The position numbers and the translations under genes are program-made. A DNA stretch of 64,000 nucleotides from CAYPEL01 sp036479985. Lineage in GTDB: Bacteria > Pseudomonadota > Gammaproteobacteria > DSM-19610. The notes beneath the pieces are model-generated. The model did not search any database, was not told where the DNA came from, and saw only the letters and a program-made list of their open reading frames with translations. Location: NCBI GenBank assembly GCA_965224815.1, contig CBDDAF010000003.1, forward strand, positions 1,736,001 to 1,800,000. Reading direction: 5' to 3'. Below are positions 16,508 to 25,890 of the stretch, in pieces (position 1 is the first letter of the stretch; every line of letters starts with the position of its first letter).

Positions 16508-17929
16508 TTACTTGTGCGCAACGTCGATCTTGTCAACCGTATCAAATTCGAACTTGATTTCTTTCCAGGTTTCCATAGCGATCTTGAGCTCCGGACTATG
16601 TTTCGCCGCAGTCATAAGGATGTCCTTACCTTCTTTCTCAAGTTCACGGCCCTGGTTACGGGCTTCAACGCAACACTCAACCGCAACACGGTTAGCCGCC
16701 GCACCTGCCGCGTTACCCCAGGGATGTCCCAGCGTACCGCCACCAAACTGCAAGCAGGAATCATCGCCAAAGATGCTCACCAGCGCCGGCATATGCCAGA
16801 CGTGGATACCACCGGAAGCCACCGGAATCACGCCCGGCATTGAACCCCAGTCCTGATCAAAGAAAATACCGCGGGTACGGTCTTCCTTGATGAAAGAGTC
16901 ACGCATAATGTCGATCCAGCCCAGCGTGGCATCGCGATCGCCTTCCAGCTTACCGACAACGGTACCGGAATGAAGATGATCGCCACCCGACAGACGCAGG
17001 ATCTTGGTCAGTACGCGGAAGTGAATACCGTGGTGCGGGTTGCGATCGAGTACCGCGTGCATGGCACGGTGAATGTGCAACAGGATGCCGTTGTTCTGAC
17101 ACCACTGAGCTAACATGGTGTTCGCCGCCAGACCACCGGTCAGATAGTCGTGCATGATGATTGGCGCGCCCAGCTCTTTCGCATACTCGGCACGGCGCAT
17201 CATCTCGTCAGCGGTTGGTGCGGTTACGTTCAGGTAGTGACCCTTACGCTCACCAGTTTCAGCTTCGGCTTTATGGATGGCTTCCATAACGAAATCGAAA
17301 CGATGCCTCCAACGCATGAACGGCTGTGAGTTGACGTTCTCGTCGTCCTTGGTGAAGTCGAGACCACCGCGCAGACCTTCATAACAGGCACGTCCATAGT
17401 TCTTCGCAGACAGACCCAGTTTAGGCTTGATGGTACAACCCAGCAGCGGACGGCCGTACTTGTTCAGCAAGTCGCGCTCTACCTGGATACCCTGAGGTGG
17501 TCCATTACAGGTCAATACATAGGCAACCGGGAAGCGGATATCTTCCAGCCGCAGAGCACGCAGTGCCTTGAAACCGAATACGTTACCAACCAGCGAGGTC
17601 AATACGTTAACCACCGACCCTTCTTCAAAAAGATCGATCGGATAGGCAATAAAAGCGTAGAAGCAGGTGTCATCGCCAGGTACGTCTTCGATTGCGTAAC
17701 AACGGCCTTTGTAATAATCCAGGTCAGTCAGCAGGTCGGTCCAGACAGTGGTCCAGGTGCCGGTTGAAGATTCAGCCGCAACCGCAGCAGCAACTTCTTC
17801 ACGAGGCACGCCTTCCTGAGGCGTGATTTTGAAACAGGCCAGCAGGTCTGTATCTTTAATAGTGTAATCGGGTTCCCAATACGTTTCGCGGTATGCTTTT
17901 ACACCCGCGCTATAGGTTTTTTTGGACAT
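16508..17929 (-). CDS. cbbL: RuBisCO large subunit, form I (IAq-like)
   Basis: The CO2-fixing subunit, 473 residues. The carbamylated lysine is K194 in GGLDFTKDDE. The catalytic segment GCTIKPKLGLS, the loop-6 type region SGTVVGKLEGDR and the C-terminal GGGTLGHPWGNAAGA are all intact. Pairing with cbbQ-cbbO and the absence of carboxysome shell genes point to subclass IAq. GGAG precedes the ATG at 17929. Transcription probably starts in the 343-nt region shared with the divergent carbonic-anhydrase-like gene. Confidence 0.98.
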   Translation of the reverse strand: MSKKTYSAGVKAYRETYWEPDYTIKDTDLLACFKITPQEGVPREEVAAAVAAESSTGTWTTVWTDLLTDLDYYKGRCYAIEDVPGDDTCFYAFIAYPIDLFEEGSVVNVLTSLVGNVFGFKALRALRLEDIRFPVAYVLTCNGPPQGIQVERDLLNKYGRPLLGCTIKPKLGLSAKNYGRACYEGLRGGLDFTKDDENVNSQPFMRWRHRFDFVMEAIHKAEAETGERKGHYLNVTAPTADEMMRRAEYAKELGAPIIMHDYLTGGLAANTMLAQWCQNNGILLHIHRAMHAVLDRNPHHGIHFRVLTKILRLSGGDHLHSGTVVGKLEGDRDATLGWIDIMRDSFIKEDRTRGIFFDQDWGSMPGVIPVASGGIHVWHMPALVSIFGDDSCLQFGGGTLGHPWGNAAGAAANRVAVECCVEARNQGRELEKEGKDILMTAAKHSPELKIAMETWKEIKFEFDTVDKIDVAHK

Positions 17930-18272
17930 CGCAGTCTCCTGACGTTGGTTAAAACGTGTATCACCAGACTAGTATAGTCAGGTAATGTGAATCTATTTGC
18001 CAGCCGGGCATCACTACCGACTAACTGGAGGGGGCATGCTAGACCCTTTGGATCATTATGAAAAGTAAGTTATTATGATTATATTCATAAGTAATTCTTA
18101 TGGATAAGCGGCTCCAACGTGTGCCGCCGCCACAACCACGAGGCCTATATATCATCCTATCTTTAATTTATTAAATTCAACTGGTTATCATCAGGTAGCT
18201 GGTAGCCAGCTATCCAAGTACACTGACCTGAACCAACCAATAAACACGCCAAAGGGATTATCCATATTCGGT
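17930..18272. promoter_or_regulatory. Divergent control region between cbbL and the LCIB-like gene
   Basis: This 343-nt region holds no ORF of note. It contains a possible minus-strand -10 (TATACT at 17976-17971) with no good -35, consistent with activator dependence. A palindromic cluster around 18055-18102 includes ttatga-6 nt-tcataa (18073-18090), with further tatga-like half sites on both sides. Such T-N11-A type arrays suit LysR-family CbbR binding. Binding by the CbbR-like protein at 8242-9198 is an inference, and its DNA-binding helix is altered. Confidence 0.5.
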
Positions 18273-19409
18273 ATGAGTAACACGTCTAACGGCCTATTGG
18301 CCGCATTTCAGATGGCACCGGTCTCGATTCGCTACAGTCAATTTGTCCCGCGCGTCTACAACCTGGCAAAGTCGCTGGGGTTTGAACAGGGGAAAATTAT
18401 GCCTTCACGGGCATTCTGTTCGGATGAAAGCCAGGGCTATCCAATTATTCTGATTGCCAAACACTTCGGCACCTTTCCGTTTAACCATGGCCGGGTTGGC
18501 GGCATTGTCGCGACCGACCGGCACGGACCACACGCAGAACACGGTAAAGACCTGGTGATCATTCAGGCCAGCCATGTGGGCTATGACCCCGATTCAAAAA
18601 AGTTTGGGATCTACCGCCGACTGCAAACTGAAAATAACAGCGAGACACCCAGTTGCGGGAAAATCTGCGGTGCACTGGAATGGTATCTACAGGAATACCG
18701 GTTTGCCCAAAACAATATTATCTTGCGGATCAATAACGGCCAGCACGAAATTGTCATCGACAACCAGCTGCTAAATGGAGAAAGAACCGATGGCTTACTG
18801 CTCAATCTTGAAAAACTGTTCGCGCTGGATTCAACCAGCAGCCCAATTGTTCAAAGTTGCCTGAGCACATCTAAAACTTTCTTAGCTTCACCAGCATTTA
18901 TAGATAGATTAAAAAACTACGCCTGGAAAGCAGACAAGGGAGAACCCATCGGCGACAACCTCAGTCCGGATCTGTTCAGCTTCCGGCGTGACATCAGTCA
19001 TCATCCAGAAGGACATGACCATCTGGAAATCAATCTGCTTGATGTCATGCCACACATAGTTACCTCAAAATGGCCCGCATTAACCGCGGCACAAGCTAAT
19101 TCACAAGTCGAATTTGACCGCGCGTTTCGCACCATTACTCAGGAACCTGCCTACCAGGGCAAAAAGGTTTTATTCATATCAGGTTTGCACGTAGATATAT
19201 CGCCGAGCAAAGGACAGCTTTTTCCGTTAACAAAATTCATTCCCTGGGCAGCTTATATTCAGGATGCTGACGGCAGCCATCGCACCTGGGAACAGGCTGA
19301 ACTTTACGAAAAACTGAAAGCACAATCTGCAACCAATCCTGATCAAGTTGATCTGGAATCTGCCATTACCGCCATGGAAAGTATTAAGGAAATCATTTTA
19401 CCGTTTTGA
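18273..19409 (+). CDS. LCIB-like putative carbonic anhydrase, divergent from RuBisCO
   Basis: A 378-residue soluble protein, not a textbook family by eye, but with a pattern seen in LCIB/C-type (theta/beta-like) carbonic anhydrases. It has Cys-x-Asp at C49-x-D51 (RAFCSDE), a GRVGG segment near 73-77, DLVIIQASHVGYD with H101, then SCGKICGAL with C128 (and C132). These would give a Cys-His-Cys zinc site plus a gating Asp, the same order as in DabA. The C-terminal half (about 200-378) is unassigned. Its position back-to-back with cbbL suggests a role in CO2/bicarbonate handling. The family call is from motif memory and needs a profile search. The gene has its own ATG but a weak Shine-Dalgarno. 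Confidence 0.6.
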   Translation: MSNTSNGLLAAFQMAPVSIRYSQFVPRVYNLAKSLGFEQGKIMPSRAFCSDESQGYPIILIAKHFGTFPFNHGRVGGIVATDRHGPHAEHGKDLVIIQASHVGYDPDSKKFGIYRRLQTENNSETPSCGKICGALEWYLQEYRFAQNNIILRINNGQHEIVIDNQLLNGERTDGLLLNLEKLFALDSTSSPIVQSCLSTSKTFLASPAFIDRLKNYAWKADKGEPIGDNLSPDLFSFRRDISHHPEGHDHLEINLLDVMPHIVTSKWPALTAAQANSQVEFDRAFRTITQEPAYQGKKVLFISGLHVDISPSKGQLFPLTKFIPWAAYIQDADGSHRTWEQAELYEKLKAQSATNPDQVDLESAITAMESIKEIILPF

Positions 19410-19412
19410 CAC

Positions 19413-19560
19413 TTAAGATCATTCTAATTAATAAGCGAGAATCTGTAGGAGCGGCTTCAGCCGCGATGAACACCGCAGCCCCATCGCGGCTAAAGCCGCT
19501 CCTACATAATTTGCAGTGATTACACTGACAAGATGCACAAATTAATCAAAGCTTCCTTAA
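19413..19560 (+). repeat. Palindromic repeat element, copy D
   Basis: A forward copy between the convergent LCIB-like and GGDEF genes. Arms lie at 19443-19467 and 19483-19506, with one C/A mismatch (gcggcttcagccgc against gcggctaaagccgc). The outer ends ttaagatca... and ...gcttccttaa fit the family's terminal inverted repeats, the right end well and the left end poorly. It fills nearly the whole gap: 3 nt from one stop, 6 nt from the other. Confidence 0.85.
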
Positions 19561-19566
19561 AATCAA

Positions 19567-21039
19567 CTAAACAAAAACAGCATTCAACTCAACCCGATTT
19601 CGACCAGCCTTCTTTGCTGCATACAGTGACTTATCAGCCGACTCAATCAGCTCTAGCACACCCGACATGCTATCTGGCTCCAGCGTTGCAACACCAATAC
19701 TTACAGTAACGTATGGGCTGACACTCGAATCCGGATGTTTGAATTGTCCGGACAACACAGCCAGCCGGATACTTTCAGCAAACTGGACTGACTCATCTTC
19801 GTCCATAGCCGGGAGTATCACGGCAAATTCCTCACCCCCATAACGCGCGACAAAGTCACCCCCTCGATGCGCACTGGAAGAGATCACCTGAGCAATATTT
19901 TTCAAACATACATCACCTGCAGGGTGGCCAAGGCTATCGTTATACAGTTTGAAAAAATCTACATCGATCATGAGTAATGACAATGGCTGCCCCTCTCGCC
20001 GCATTCGCCTGGCTTCTAGATCAATCCTGTGATCAAAAAACCGCCGATTGGCAACACCCGTTAAACTATCCTGTCGTGAAAGGTCATGCAGCTCACGATT
20101 AGCTTCGCTCAATTCCCAGGTTCGTAACTTGATACGTTCCTCAAGTTTACTTTTGTGATGATCCAGCGCATGAATAACCCGGCCGAGCTTTCGCTCATCA
20201 AAATAGACAACCAGCAGAGCGGCCAAACTAGCCAGCACAAACCCCAGAAAGGTCAGTAGTGAGTGAGATCGTGCTTTATACAACCCCTCTAAACCTGGCG
20301 AACTGTTTACAACATCCACCAGCGTCCAGTTTGTGCCAGGAACATCCTTAGAAACCAGGATAGAAGATTTTTCTGTTTCTGAAAGAAAAAACTCACGCTG
20401 TAACATATTCCGGGAGCCCTGAGAGGTTAGCTCAATCAGACCACCATCCTTGTTATAGATGAGTATCAATTGATGCTCAGGTTGTGCAGCAAGATGATTG
20501 GCAAGTTTCATGGCGTCGAAACTAATAAAAAATACCCCCTGATTATCCGTATCTGAAAACGACGTCATAATATCGAAATGGTAAGTTTCATCAGCCGGGT
20601 GTATGCGCAACAAAACTTCACCGCCCGCAGCAAACTCGTTCAGATTCTCCTGACATAATTCACCAATAAAATTATCGAAATCAACTAATAATGGATTGCC
20701 CTCCTGATCTGTAAAGGTAAAGGCAATAGCGTCCGGGAAATGTTTTTTTAGGTCAGCTTGAATCTCCATTCGCAGATCATCGTTTTCGGGCTCAGCGATG
20801 AGTTGTTTTAACTGTGGCCGGTATGAAAAATAGAACAAGTGGACGGAACGTTGCAGCAGCGTTAGCTCTTGTTCTATTAACGCCACAGCCCGCGAAACGG
20901 TATACTCGGCAGTGACTTTCTGTAAATGCTGCAGGTCGTTTATTCGATTTTTATTCGCAAAATATAGAAGCGCAGCAACTCCTAGCAGCAACGCAACTGA
21001 GAAAAATAGAAATTTTCTGAAGCTTCCGTGCATAGGCAC
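19567..21039 (-). CDS. Membrane-bound diguanylate cyclase (GGDEF)
   Basis: Makes the second messenger c-di-GMP. The 490-residue protein has an N-terminal membrane segment (about 9-28), a periplasmic sensor region resembling a Cache fold (about 40-260), and a second membrane segment (about 264-286). A coiled linker and a GGDEF domain follow, with active site GGEEF at 401-405. An inhibitory I-site RGGD lies exactly five residues before it. The ligand is unknown. There is no EAL domain. It lies 37 nt after the next upstream GGDEF gene on the same strand, so the two may be co-transcribed. Confidence 0.92.
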   Translation of the reverse strand: MPMHGSFRKFLFFSVALLLGVAALLYFANKNRINDLQHLQKVTAEYTVSRAVALIEQELTLLQRSVHLFYFSYRPQLKQLIAEPENDDLRMEIQADLKKHFPDAIAFTFTDQEGNPLLVDFDNFIGELCQENLNEFAAGGEVLLRIHPADETYHFDIMTSFSDTDNQGVFFISFDAMKLANHLAAQPEHQLILIYNKDGGLIELTSQGSRNMLQREFFLSETEKSSILVSKDVPGTNWTLVDVVNSSPGLEGLYKARSHSLLTFLGFVLASLAALLVVYFDERKLGRVIHALDHHKSKLEERIKLRTWELSEANRELHDLSRQDSLTGVANRRFFDHRIDLEARRMRREGQPLSLLMIDVDFFKLYNDSLGHPAGDVCLKNIAQVISSSAHRGGDFVARYGGEEFAVILPAMDEDESVQFAESIRLAVLSGQFKHPDSSVSPYVTVSIGVATLEPDSMSGVLELIESADKSLYAAKKAGRNRVELNAVFV

Positions 21040-21076
21040 TTGCTCGCCAGCCTTATAGTTTAATGCTAAAGCTAAT

Positions 21077-22021
21077 TTATATTTCTACTATCCGGATTCG
21101 GTTGAAGTCCAACCCTTTGGCCTGGTAACAAGCCTGATCTGCAATGGTAAGGAGATAAGAAAGGTTGGTCTGTGTGCTGGACCCGCTAATCAATACCAGG
21201 CCGATACTGACCCCGATTTTGAAAATATGATCATCCCAACAAAAGCTATATTGCAACAACGCCTGGCGTAATTGGCGGGCAGCACGAATAGCCTGATCTT
21301 TTGGGCAATTCTCCATGAGCAATGCAAATTCATCACCCCCTAGTCGGCCTAGACTGTCTCGTTCACGTATTACTGAACGAAACACGTCGGCTGTCTGCCG
21401 CAACGCCTCATCACCTGCAGAATGACCACAGCTATCGTTTATTATCTTGAAATTATCAAGATCCATATATAACAAAGCATGCCCTGGCGATTCATCATAG
21501 CGGCGTAATACACGGCCAAGACGGTGTTCAAATTCACGACGGTTTACCAGATTCGTCAAAGCATCATGTGTTGCGTGGTAGGTGATTTCTTTTGTCAACT
21601 GACGGCTTTCAGTAACATCACGCAAGACTAGAACAACACCATCACATAGATTTTTTGTTCTTTGTAAAGGACAAATCGTACCATCGATGGCAATTTCTGA
21701 ACCATCAGCTCGGCGCAAGAGATAATGGTTGCTTAACTTGATGGAATGTTTATCACGAAAACAGTCAATGAGAGGATCCATAGATGACTCTCCTGAAACC
21801 TCATCTACTAAAACGAAAAAATCTGATAAGACTTGTTGCTGTGACAAATCTGATTGACAGCCCGTTAATAGCTGCGCAGACAGGTTTGTATACTGAATGC
21901 GACCGGCTGCATTGGCAATTATTATGGCGTCATCCATAGATTCCAGAACTGCACTGGCAAAATCGTAGCCAGGTTGAACCCTGGCAGCCACACTTTTATG
22001 TAGAAATTTTTCAATAATCAT
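21077..22021 (-). CDS. PAS-GGDEF diguanylate cyclase (soluble)
   Basis: A 314-residue cytoplasmic c-di-GMP synthase. It has a PAS domain (about 20-140, with SMDDAIIIANAAGRIQYTN and a C-terminal VLVLRDVTESR) followed by a GGDEF domain with GGDEF at 228-232 and an I-site RERD five residues before it. No cofactor-specific residues are evident in the PAS. It lies between a palindrome-bearing upstream region (22022-22250) and the second diguanylate cyclase gene. Confidence 0.92.
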   Translation of the reverse strand: MIIEKFLHKSVAARVQPGYDFASAVLESMDDAIIIANAAGRIQYTNLSAQLLTGCQSDLSQQQVLSDFFVLVDEVSGESSMDPLIDCFRDKHSIKLSNHYLLRRADGSEIAIDGTICPLQRTKNLCDGVVLVLRDVTESRQLTKEITYHATHDALTNLVNRREFEHRLGRVLRRYDESPGHALLYMDLDNFKIINDSCGHSAGDEALRQTADVFRSVIRERDSLGRLGGDEFALLMENCPKDQAIRAARQLRQALLQYSFCWDDHIFKIGVSIGLVLISGSSTQTNLSYLLTIADQACYQAKGLDFNRIRIVEI

Positions 22022-22148
22022 CTTTCAGCTCCCCTAGAATAACGCGCTAGGGTAATTGTTATATTCAAGTAAAGTTTAAGATGAAACATCCCTGTTCCAT
22101 CTATCATCAATCTAGAGAAGAGCGAACGCAGTTACTATCCGTGCGAAT

Positions 22149-22170
22149 CCTTACGTAGTGCCACGTAAGG
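22149..22170. promoter_or_regulatory. Candidate FixJ-type operator upstream of the diguanylate cyclase genes
   Basis: A perfect 8-bp inverted repeat, ccttacgt-agtgcc-acgtaagg, stands 128 nt upstream of the PAS-GGDEF start and downstream of the response regulator gene. A tacgta-rich palindrome also occurs upstream of the peroxidase operon (26170-26190). Both could be bound by the FixJ-like regulator between them; this is an inference. Confidence 0.45.
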
Positions 22171-22250
22171 GTGCACATAATTGTATGTGAAAATAAATAT
22201 TTTGATTTTTACCGCAGCTTGGCCGGGTAAAAAAGACAGTCAATAATTGA

Positions 22251-22862
22251 TCAGTTTTCTTTGTACATCAATGCCATTGGAACAAGTTCAGCAAGAGAAT
22301 TAACTTCCATCTTCTCCATTAAACGGGCACGGTGAACTTCAACCGTCCGGTGGCTCAATGTCAGAATGACAGCAATTTCTTTATTCGATTTTCCTTCCGA
22401 AATGTGATGCATAACTTCTTTTTCGCGTGGCGTTAAACGCGAGCAACGCGTCATGACATCATCTTTTATATCGGCCAACTCCCGGTTTTTTGTATCAAGA
22501 ATCATTGCTTCCTGAATACTCTCCAACAAGACATCATCTTCGAATGGTTTCTCAATGAAATCATATGCACCTTCTTTAAGCGCTTTTACAGACAATGAAA
22601 CCTCGCCATGGCCGGTAATGAAAATGATAGGCAGTGAAATCTGCCTGTCTTTTAACGCTTTTTGCAATTCCATGCCATCCATATCCGGCATACGTATATC
22701 CAATACCAGGCAACCAGGCCGGGCTGGGTCGTAATACTCTATAAATCGGCTAGCAGATGCAAAGCTTTCTACCGCCATACCGGTAGAATCAAACAACAAT
22801 TCGAGCGAATCGCGAACTGCCGCATCGTCATCAACAACAAAAACCGTAGATTGCATATTCAT
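22251..22862 (-). CDS. FixJ-like response regulator (REC-LuxR HTH)
   Basis: A 203-residue transcription regulator. The receiver domain (about 5-120) has the acidic pocket DDD at 11-13, phosphoacceptor D55 (LVLDIRMPDMDG) and a conserved Lys in FIEKPF. The LuxR-type HTH (about 135-200) shows LTPREKEVMHHISEGKSNKEI. Its ATG overlaps the stop of the histidine kinase gene by 4 nt, so kinase and regulator are made together. It resembles the FixJ/TodT group, which often respond to redox or oxygen cues. Confidence 0.93.
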   Translation of the reverse strand: MNMQSTVFVVDDDAAVRDSLELLFDSTGMAVESFASASRFIEYYDPARPGCLVLDIRMPDMDGMELQKALKDRQISLPIIFITGHGEVSLSVKALKEGAYDFIEKPFEDDVLLESIQEAMILDTKNRELADIKDDVMTRCSRLTPREKEVMHHISEGKSNKEIAVILTLSHRTVEVHRARLMEKMEVNSLAELVPMALMYKEN

Positions 22863-24877
22863 GCTACATTTACCCCCTGTTCTGCTGGAATAGTGAAATA
22901 GAACGTTGTTCCCACCCCATCATTGGTATCAAACCAGAGACGGCCTTCATGCGCCTCGATAATTGATCGGCTGATAGACAGCCCCATACCCATACCATCA
23001 GATTTTGTCGTATGAAATGGCTCAAATATCTGCTTAGCATGTTTTTTTTCTAAGCCCTGCCCATTGTCCTTTACACTTACCAACACCGAGCCTTGACTAT
23101 CTATACTAGTACCAACCACGACAGCTCCCTCTTCATTACCCGACAGATGAATTGAATCGATTCCATTTCTGACAAGATTAAGAATCACTTGTTCAATCTG
23201 GATAGCAGTGCCTTGAACAGGCGGCAGATGGTTATTTAAATCGAGCTCAAGCCGAATGCCTTTGCCGCGCGTCTCAGGGCCTGTAAACCCGATAACCTCC
23301 GTTACTAAAGCATTCACATCAATTATTGTACGTTGATAAGTATCTTTACGAATAAACTCGCGAAGTCGGCGTATAATTTCACCGGCGCGCCTGGCCTGAA
23401 TCGCAGTTTGTTCGAGTCCGTATGCAAGTTTCTCAGGGGTTTTTGGGCCAGACTGCAACATACGTAAACAGGCACCAGCGTAAGTTGAAATTGCGGTCAA
23501 AGGTTGATTAAGTTCATGCGCAAGGCCCGATGCCATTTCACCCATTGTATTCACTCGAGCCAGGTGTGCAAGTTGGGCTTGACGCTCCCGTGATTCTTCT
23601 TCGGCACGCTTTTGATCAGTCACATCTCGACAGGCGATGCGCAATTCCCTTACCCCACTTTTTCGGGTGATCAGACTGATACGTTCATGCACCCAACAGA
23701 CAGCGCCATCTTTACAAATTTTACGGAATTCTATTTCTTCGTATTCCTTGCCTTGTTTAAAGATATGATTGATTTGTTGCTTAACAGACAACAAATCATC
23801 CGGGTGCACAATTTCCCATACAGAATGATTAACCAACTCATTCTGCTCATAACCAAGTGCACTGGCACCAAACTGATTGACTGAAAGCACAACACCTTCT
23901 TCACTAATAGTAAAATACATATCTGGCGTACTATCATAGAGTGTCTGAATGCGTTTTTCGCTGGCACGCAGCGCTTGTTCTACCTGCTCACGCTCAAGAA
24001 TTTCAGTATGCAGCGCGGTATTTGATTGGGTAAGTTTGGACGCCATACCCCTAAGCCGTAAAATAATAATGGCAAGATAGGCAAGCAGTAACAGTGAAGA
24101 AGCATAAAGCAGAGAACGATAAATCCTTGCGCGATTTTTTTCAGCATCAAAACGCTGTTGATAACCCTGCACCAGCAATTGAATATCCTTTTCAACAGAT
24201 ACATTCAGTAATGACTGCAACAGATTATCTGTCCTTCCCTGGTATTCCTTAATAACCTGTGCATGTTTAATCAAGCCAGCGACATCGTCACGAAGTATTT
24301 TCGGTAATTTCAACTGTATTACTTCAAACCGATTAATCCAGTTTTGGATCAACGCTGGTGGCGTTTTCTCGCCAGATAAACTATAGCTCAACAGCATCTT
24401 GGGTAGTTCGGATAAGCCGATCGTGTATGCTGCATTTTCTGGTACTGCCTGCGAAGTTTGGGCAATTAATTCAGACGAAGTGACCAGGAAATAGGCGATA
24501 GAATTTTTAAGAATAGAATTCGATTCTTTAAAGTCCCCGCTTATGTTGCTTTTCGTTAAAATAGCTTGCTTCAATCTCTCCAATGTTGGAGAAAACCCAC
24601 TAATCCCCAGTGCTTGTGTCGAGATAGGACCTTGTTCAATTTCTGCAACAAGAAGTTGCATTTTATATAAATTATTGACTATCGGATCGTAGTTAGGCAA
24701 TAAACTATAACGTATCCGAACTACATCGTGGCGCAGCATCTCTTCACTATGGGACAAAAAACGCAAGTGGTCGTTGGCTTCTTCATAGACAGAATAATTA
24801 ACCTGTGTATGAGAAAATAAGTAGGTATTCAGCAGCACCAGCATTACACCGACGAGTATATAAATCAGCCGCGCCAT
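22859..24877 (-). CDS. PAS sensor histidine kinase (FixL/TodS-like)
   Basis: A 672-residue inner-membrane kinase with a membrane segment at about 4-22, a large helical periplasmic region (about 25-250, DAHL-like), and a second membrane segment (about 254-275). A PAS domain (about 305-425), a HisKA domain with phosphoacceptor H454 in GLAHELNQPL, and a HATPase domain (GQGLEKKHAKQIFEPF, GMGMGLSISRSI) follow. The start overlaps the 3' end of the peroxidase gene by 13 nt, so peroxidase, kinase and regulator form one operon. The stimulus is unknown. The peroxidase link suggests peroxide or redox state. Confidence 0.93.
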   Translation of the reverse strand: MARLIYILVGVMLVLLNTYLFSHTQVNYSVYEEANDHLRFLSHSEEMLRHDVVRIRYSLLPNYDPIVNNLYKMQLLVAEIEQGPISTQALGISGFSPTLERLKQAILTKSNISGDFKESNSILKNSIAYFLVTSSELIAQTSQAVPENAAYTIGLSELPKMLLSYSLSGEKTPPALIQNWINRFEVIQLKLPKILRDDVAGLIKHAQVIKEYQGRTDNLLQSLLNVSVEKDIQLLVQGYQQRFDAEKNRARIYRSLLYASSLLLLAYLAIIILRLRGMASKLTQSNTALHTEILEREQVEQALRASEKRIQTLYDSTPDMYFTISEEGVVLSVNQFGASALGYEQNELVNHSVWEIVHPDDLLSVKQQINHIFKQGKEYEEIEFRKICKDGAVCWVHERISLITRKSGVRELRIACRDVTDQKRAEEESRERQAQLAHLARVNTMGEMASGLAHELNQPLTAISTYAGACLRMLQSGPKTPEKLAYGLEQTAIQARRAGEIIRRLREFIRKDTYQRTIIDVNALVTEVIGFTGPETRGKGIRLELDLNNHLPPVQGTAIQIEQVILNLVRNGIDSIHLSGNEEGAVVVGTSIDSQGSVLVSVKDNGQGLEKKHAKQIFEPFHTTKSDGMGMGLSISRSIIEAHEGRLWFDTNDGVGTTFYFTIPAEQGVNVA

Positions 24878-25890
24878 AATGCCTGCCCATTCAATTCGCC
24901 AGTCAATGTGCGAAGAAACTTCGCGATTTCATCTACTTCCTGGTTAGAGATTGTTTTCCCTAGCTGGTATTTGGCCATGGTTTTAATTGCCTCTTCCAGG
25001 CTATCTACAGAAGCATCATGAAAATAAGGCGCAGTTAACGCTACATTACGCAGGCTCGGTACTTTAAAACGATATCTGTCTGATTCTATTTGAGTCACGT
25101 TATAGCGGCCAAGATCGGCAGTTGTCTCATTGCCACGATCCTTGAAATAATCCTTCATAACACCAAACCGAGCAATCATGTTTCCACCGACATTGACACC
25201 CTGATGACAAGCAACACAACCATAGCGCTTAAAAAGCTGATAGCCGCGTTTTTCTTCCTGGGTAATCGCCGTTTTATCGCCACGCAAATAGCGGTCAAAA
25301 CGTCCATTGGGAGTTATCAGTGACATCTCATAGACCGCAAGCGCATCAGCAACTGCCTCTGGAGTCACGCCTGATTCATAGATTGCAGTAAAAGCATCAT
25401 GGTATAGCGCTTCTTTTTCCAATTGCATAGAAACTGCTGGCCAATCCGTATTCATGCTGAATTCAAGCACCGACAACGCCTGAACCTTTAGCGAGGTAAA
25501 CCTGCCATCCCAGTGATAAATATGTTTCAGGCCTGCATTCAACACAGTCAGGCTATTGCGTTGCCTTAGACTACCGTCATCATTGATTGATAATACAACG
25601 TCGTCATCGCCACCTTTTTCCAAATCATGGCAGCTAGCACAGGAAGTTTTTCCGGAGGCGGAAAGGCGCACTTCATGAAACAATTTTTTACCCAGCAAAA
25701 CTTTTTCGGCATCGAGCTCGATGTGCAAAGGGATTGGCTGGATTGGTTCAGCATTACCCACATAGGTGGGGGCATCTACAACGGGTTGCGCGTCCATCTG
25801 CGGCGAGTTAAGACTATCGTCATACCACCAGGCGATAAATGCAATCAGCAATATGACCGGCGCTATCAGTATGCTCATCCAGTTTCGCAT
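24865..25890 (-). CDS. Diheme cytochrome c peroxidase (MauG/CcpA family)
   Basis: A periplasmic or membrane-anchored enzyme that reduces hydrogen peroxide using cytochrome electrons. The 341-residue protein has an uncleaved-looking N-terminal anchor (about 6-23), two heme c sites at C84-A-S-C87-H88 and C225-V-A-C228-H229, and the family C-terminal motif TAPYFHDASVDSLEEAI. It is the first gene of the operon with the downstream kinase and regulator. MauG-like enzymes can act on other substrates, so the peroxide role is probable rather than shown. Confidence 0.92.
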   Translation of the reverse strand: MRNWMSILIAPVILLIAFIAWWYDDSLNSPQMDAQPVVDAPTYVGNAEPIQPIPLHIELDAEKVLLGKKLFHEVRLSASGKTSCASCHDLEKGGDDDVVLSINDDGSLRQRNSLTVLNAGLKHIYHWDGRFTSLKVQALSVLEFSMNTDWPAVSMQLEKEALYHDAFTAIYESGVTPEAVADALAVYEMSLITPNGRFDRYLRGDKTAITQEEKRGYQLFKRYGCVACHQGVNVGGNMIARFGVMKDYFKDRGNETTADLGRYNVTQIESDRYRFKVPSLRNVALTAPYFHDASVDSLEEAIKTMAKYQLGKTISNQEVDEIAKFLRTLTGELNGQALWRG

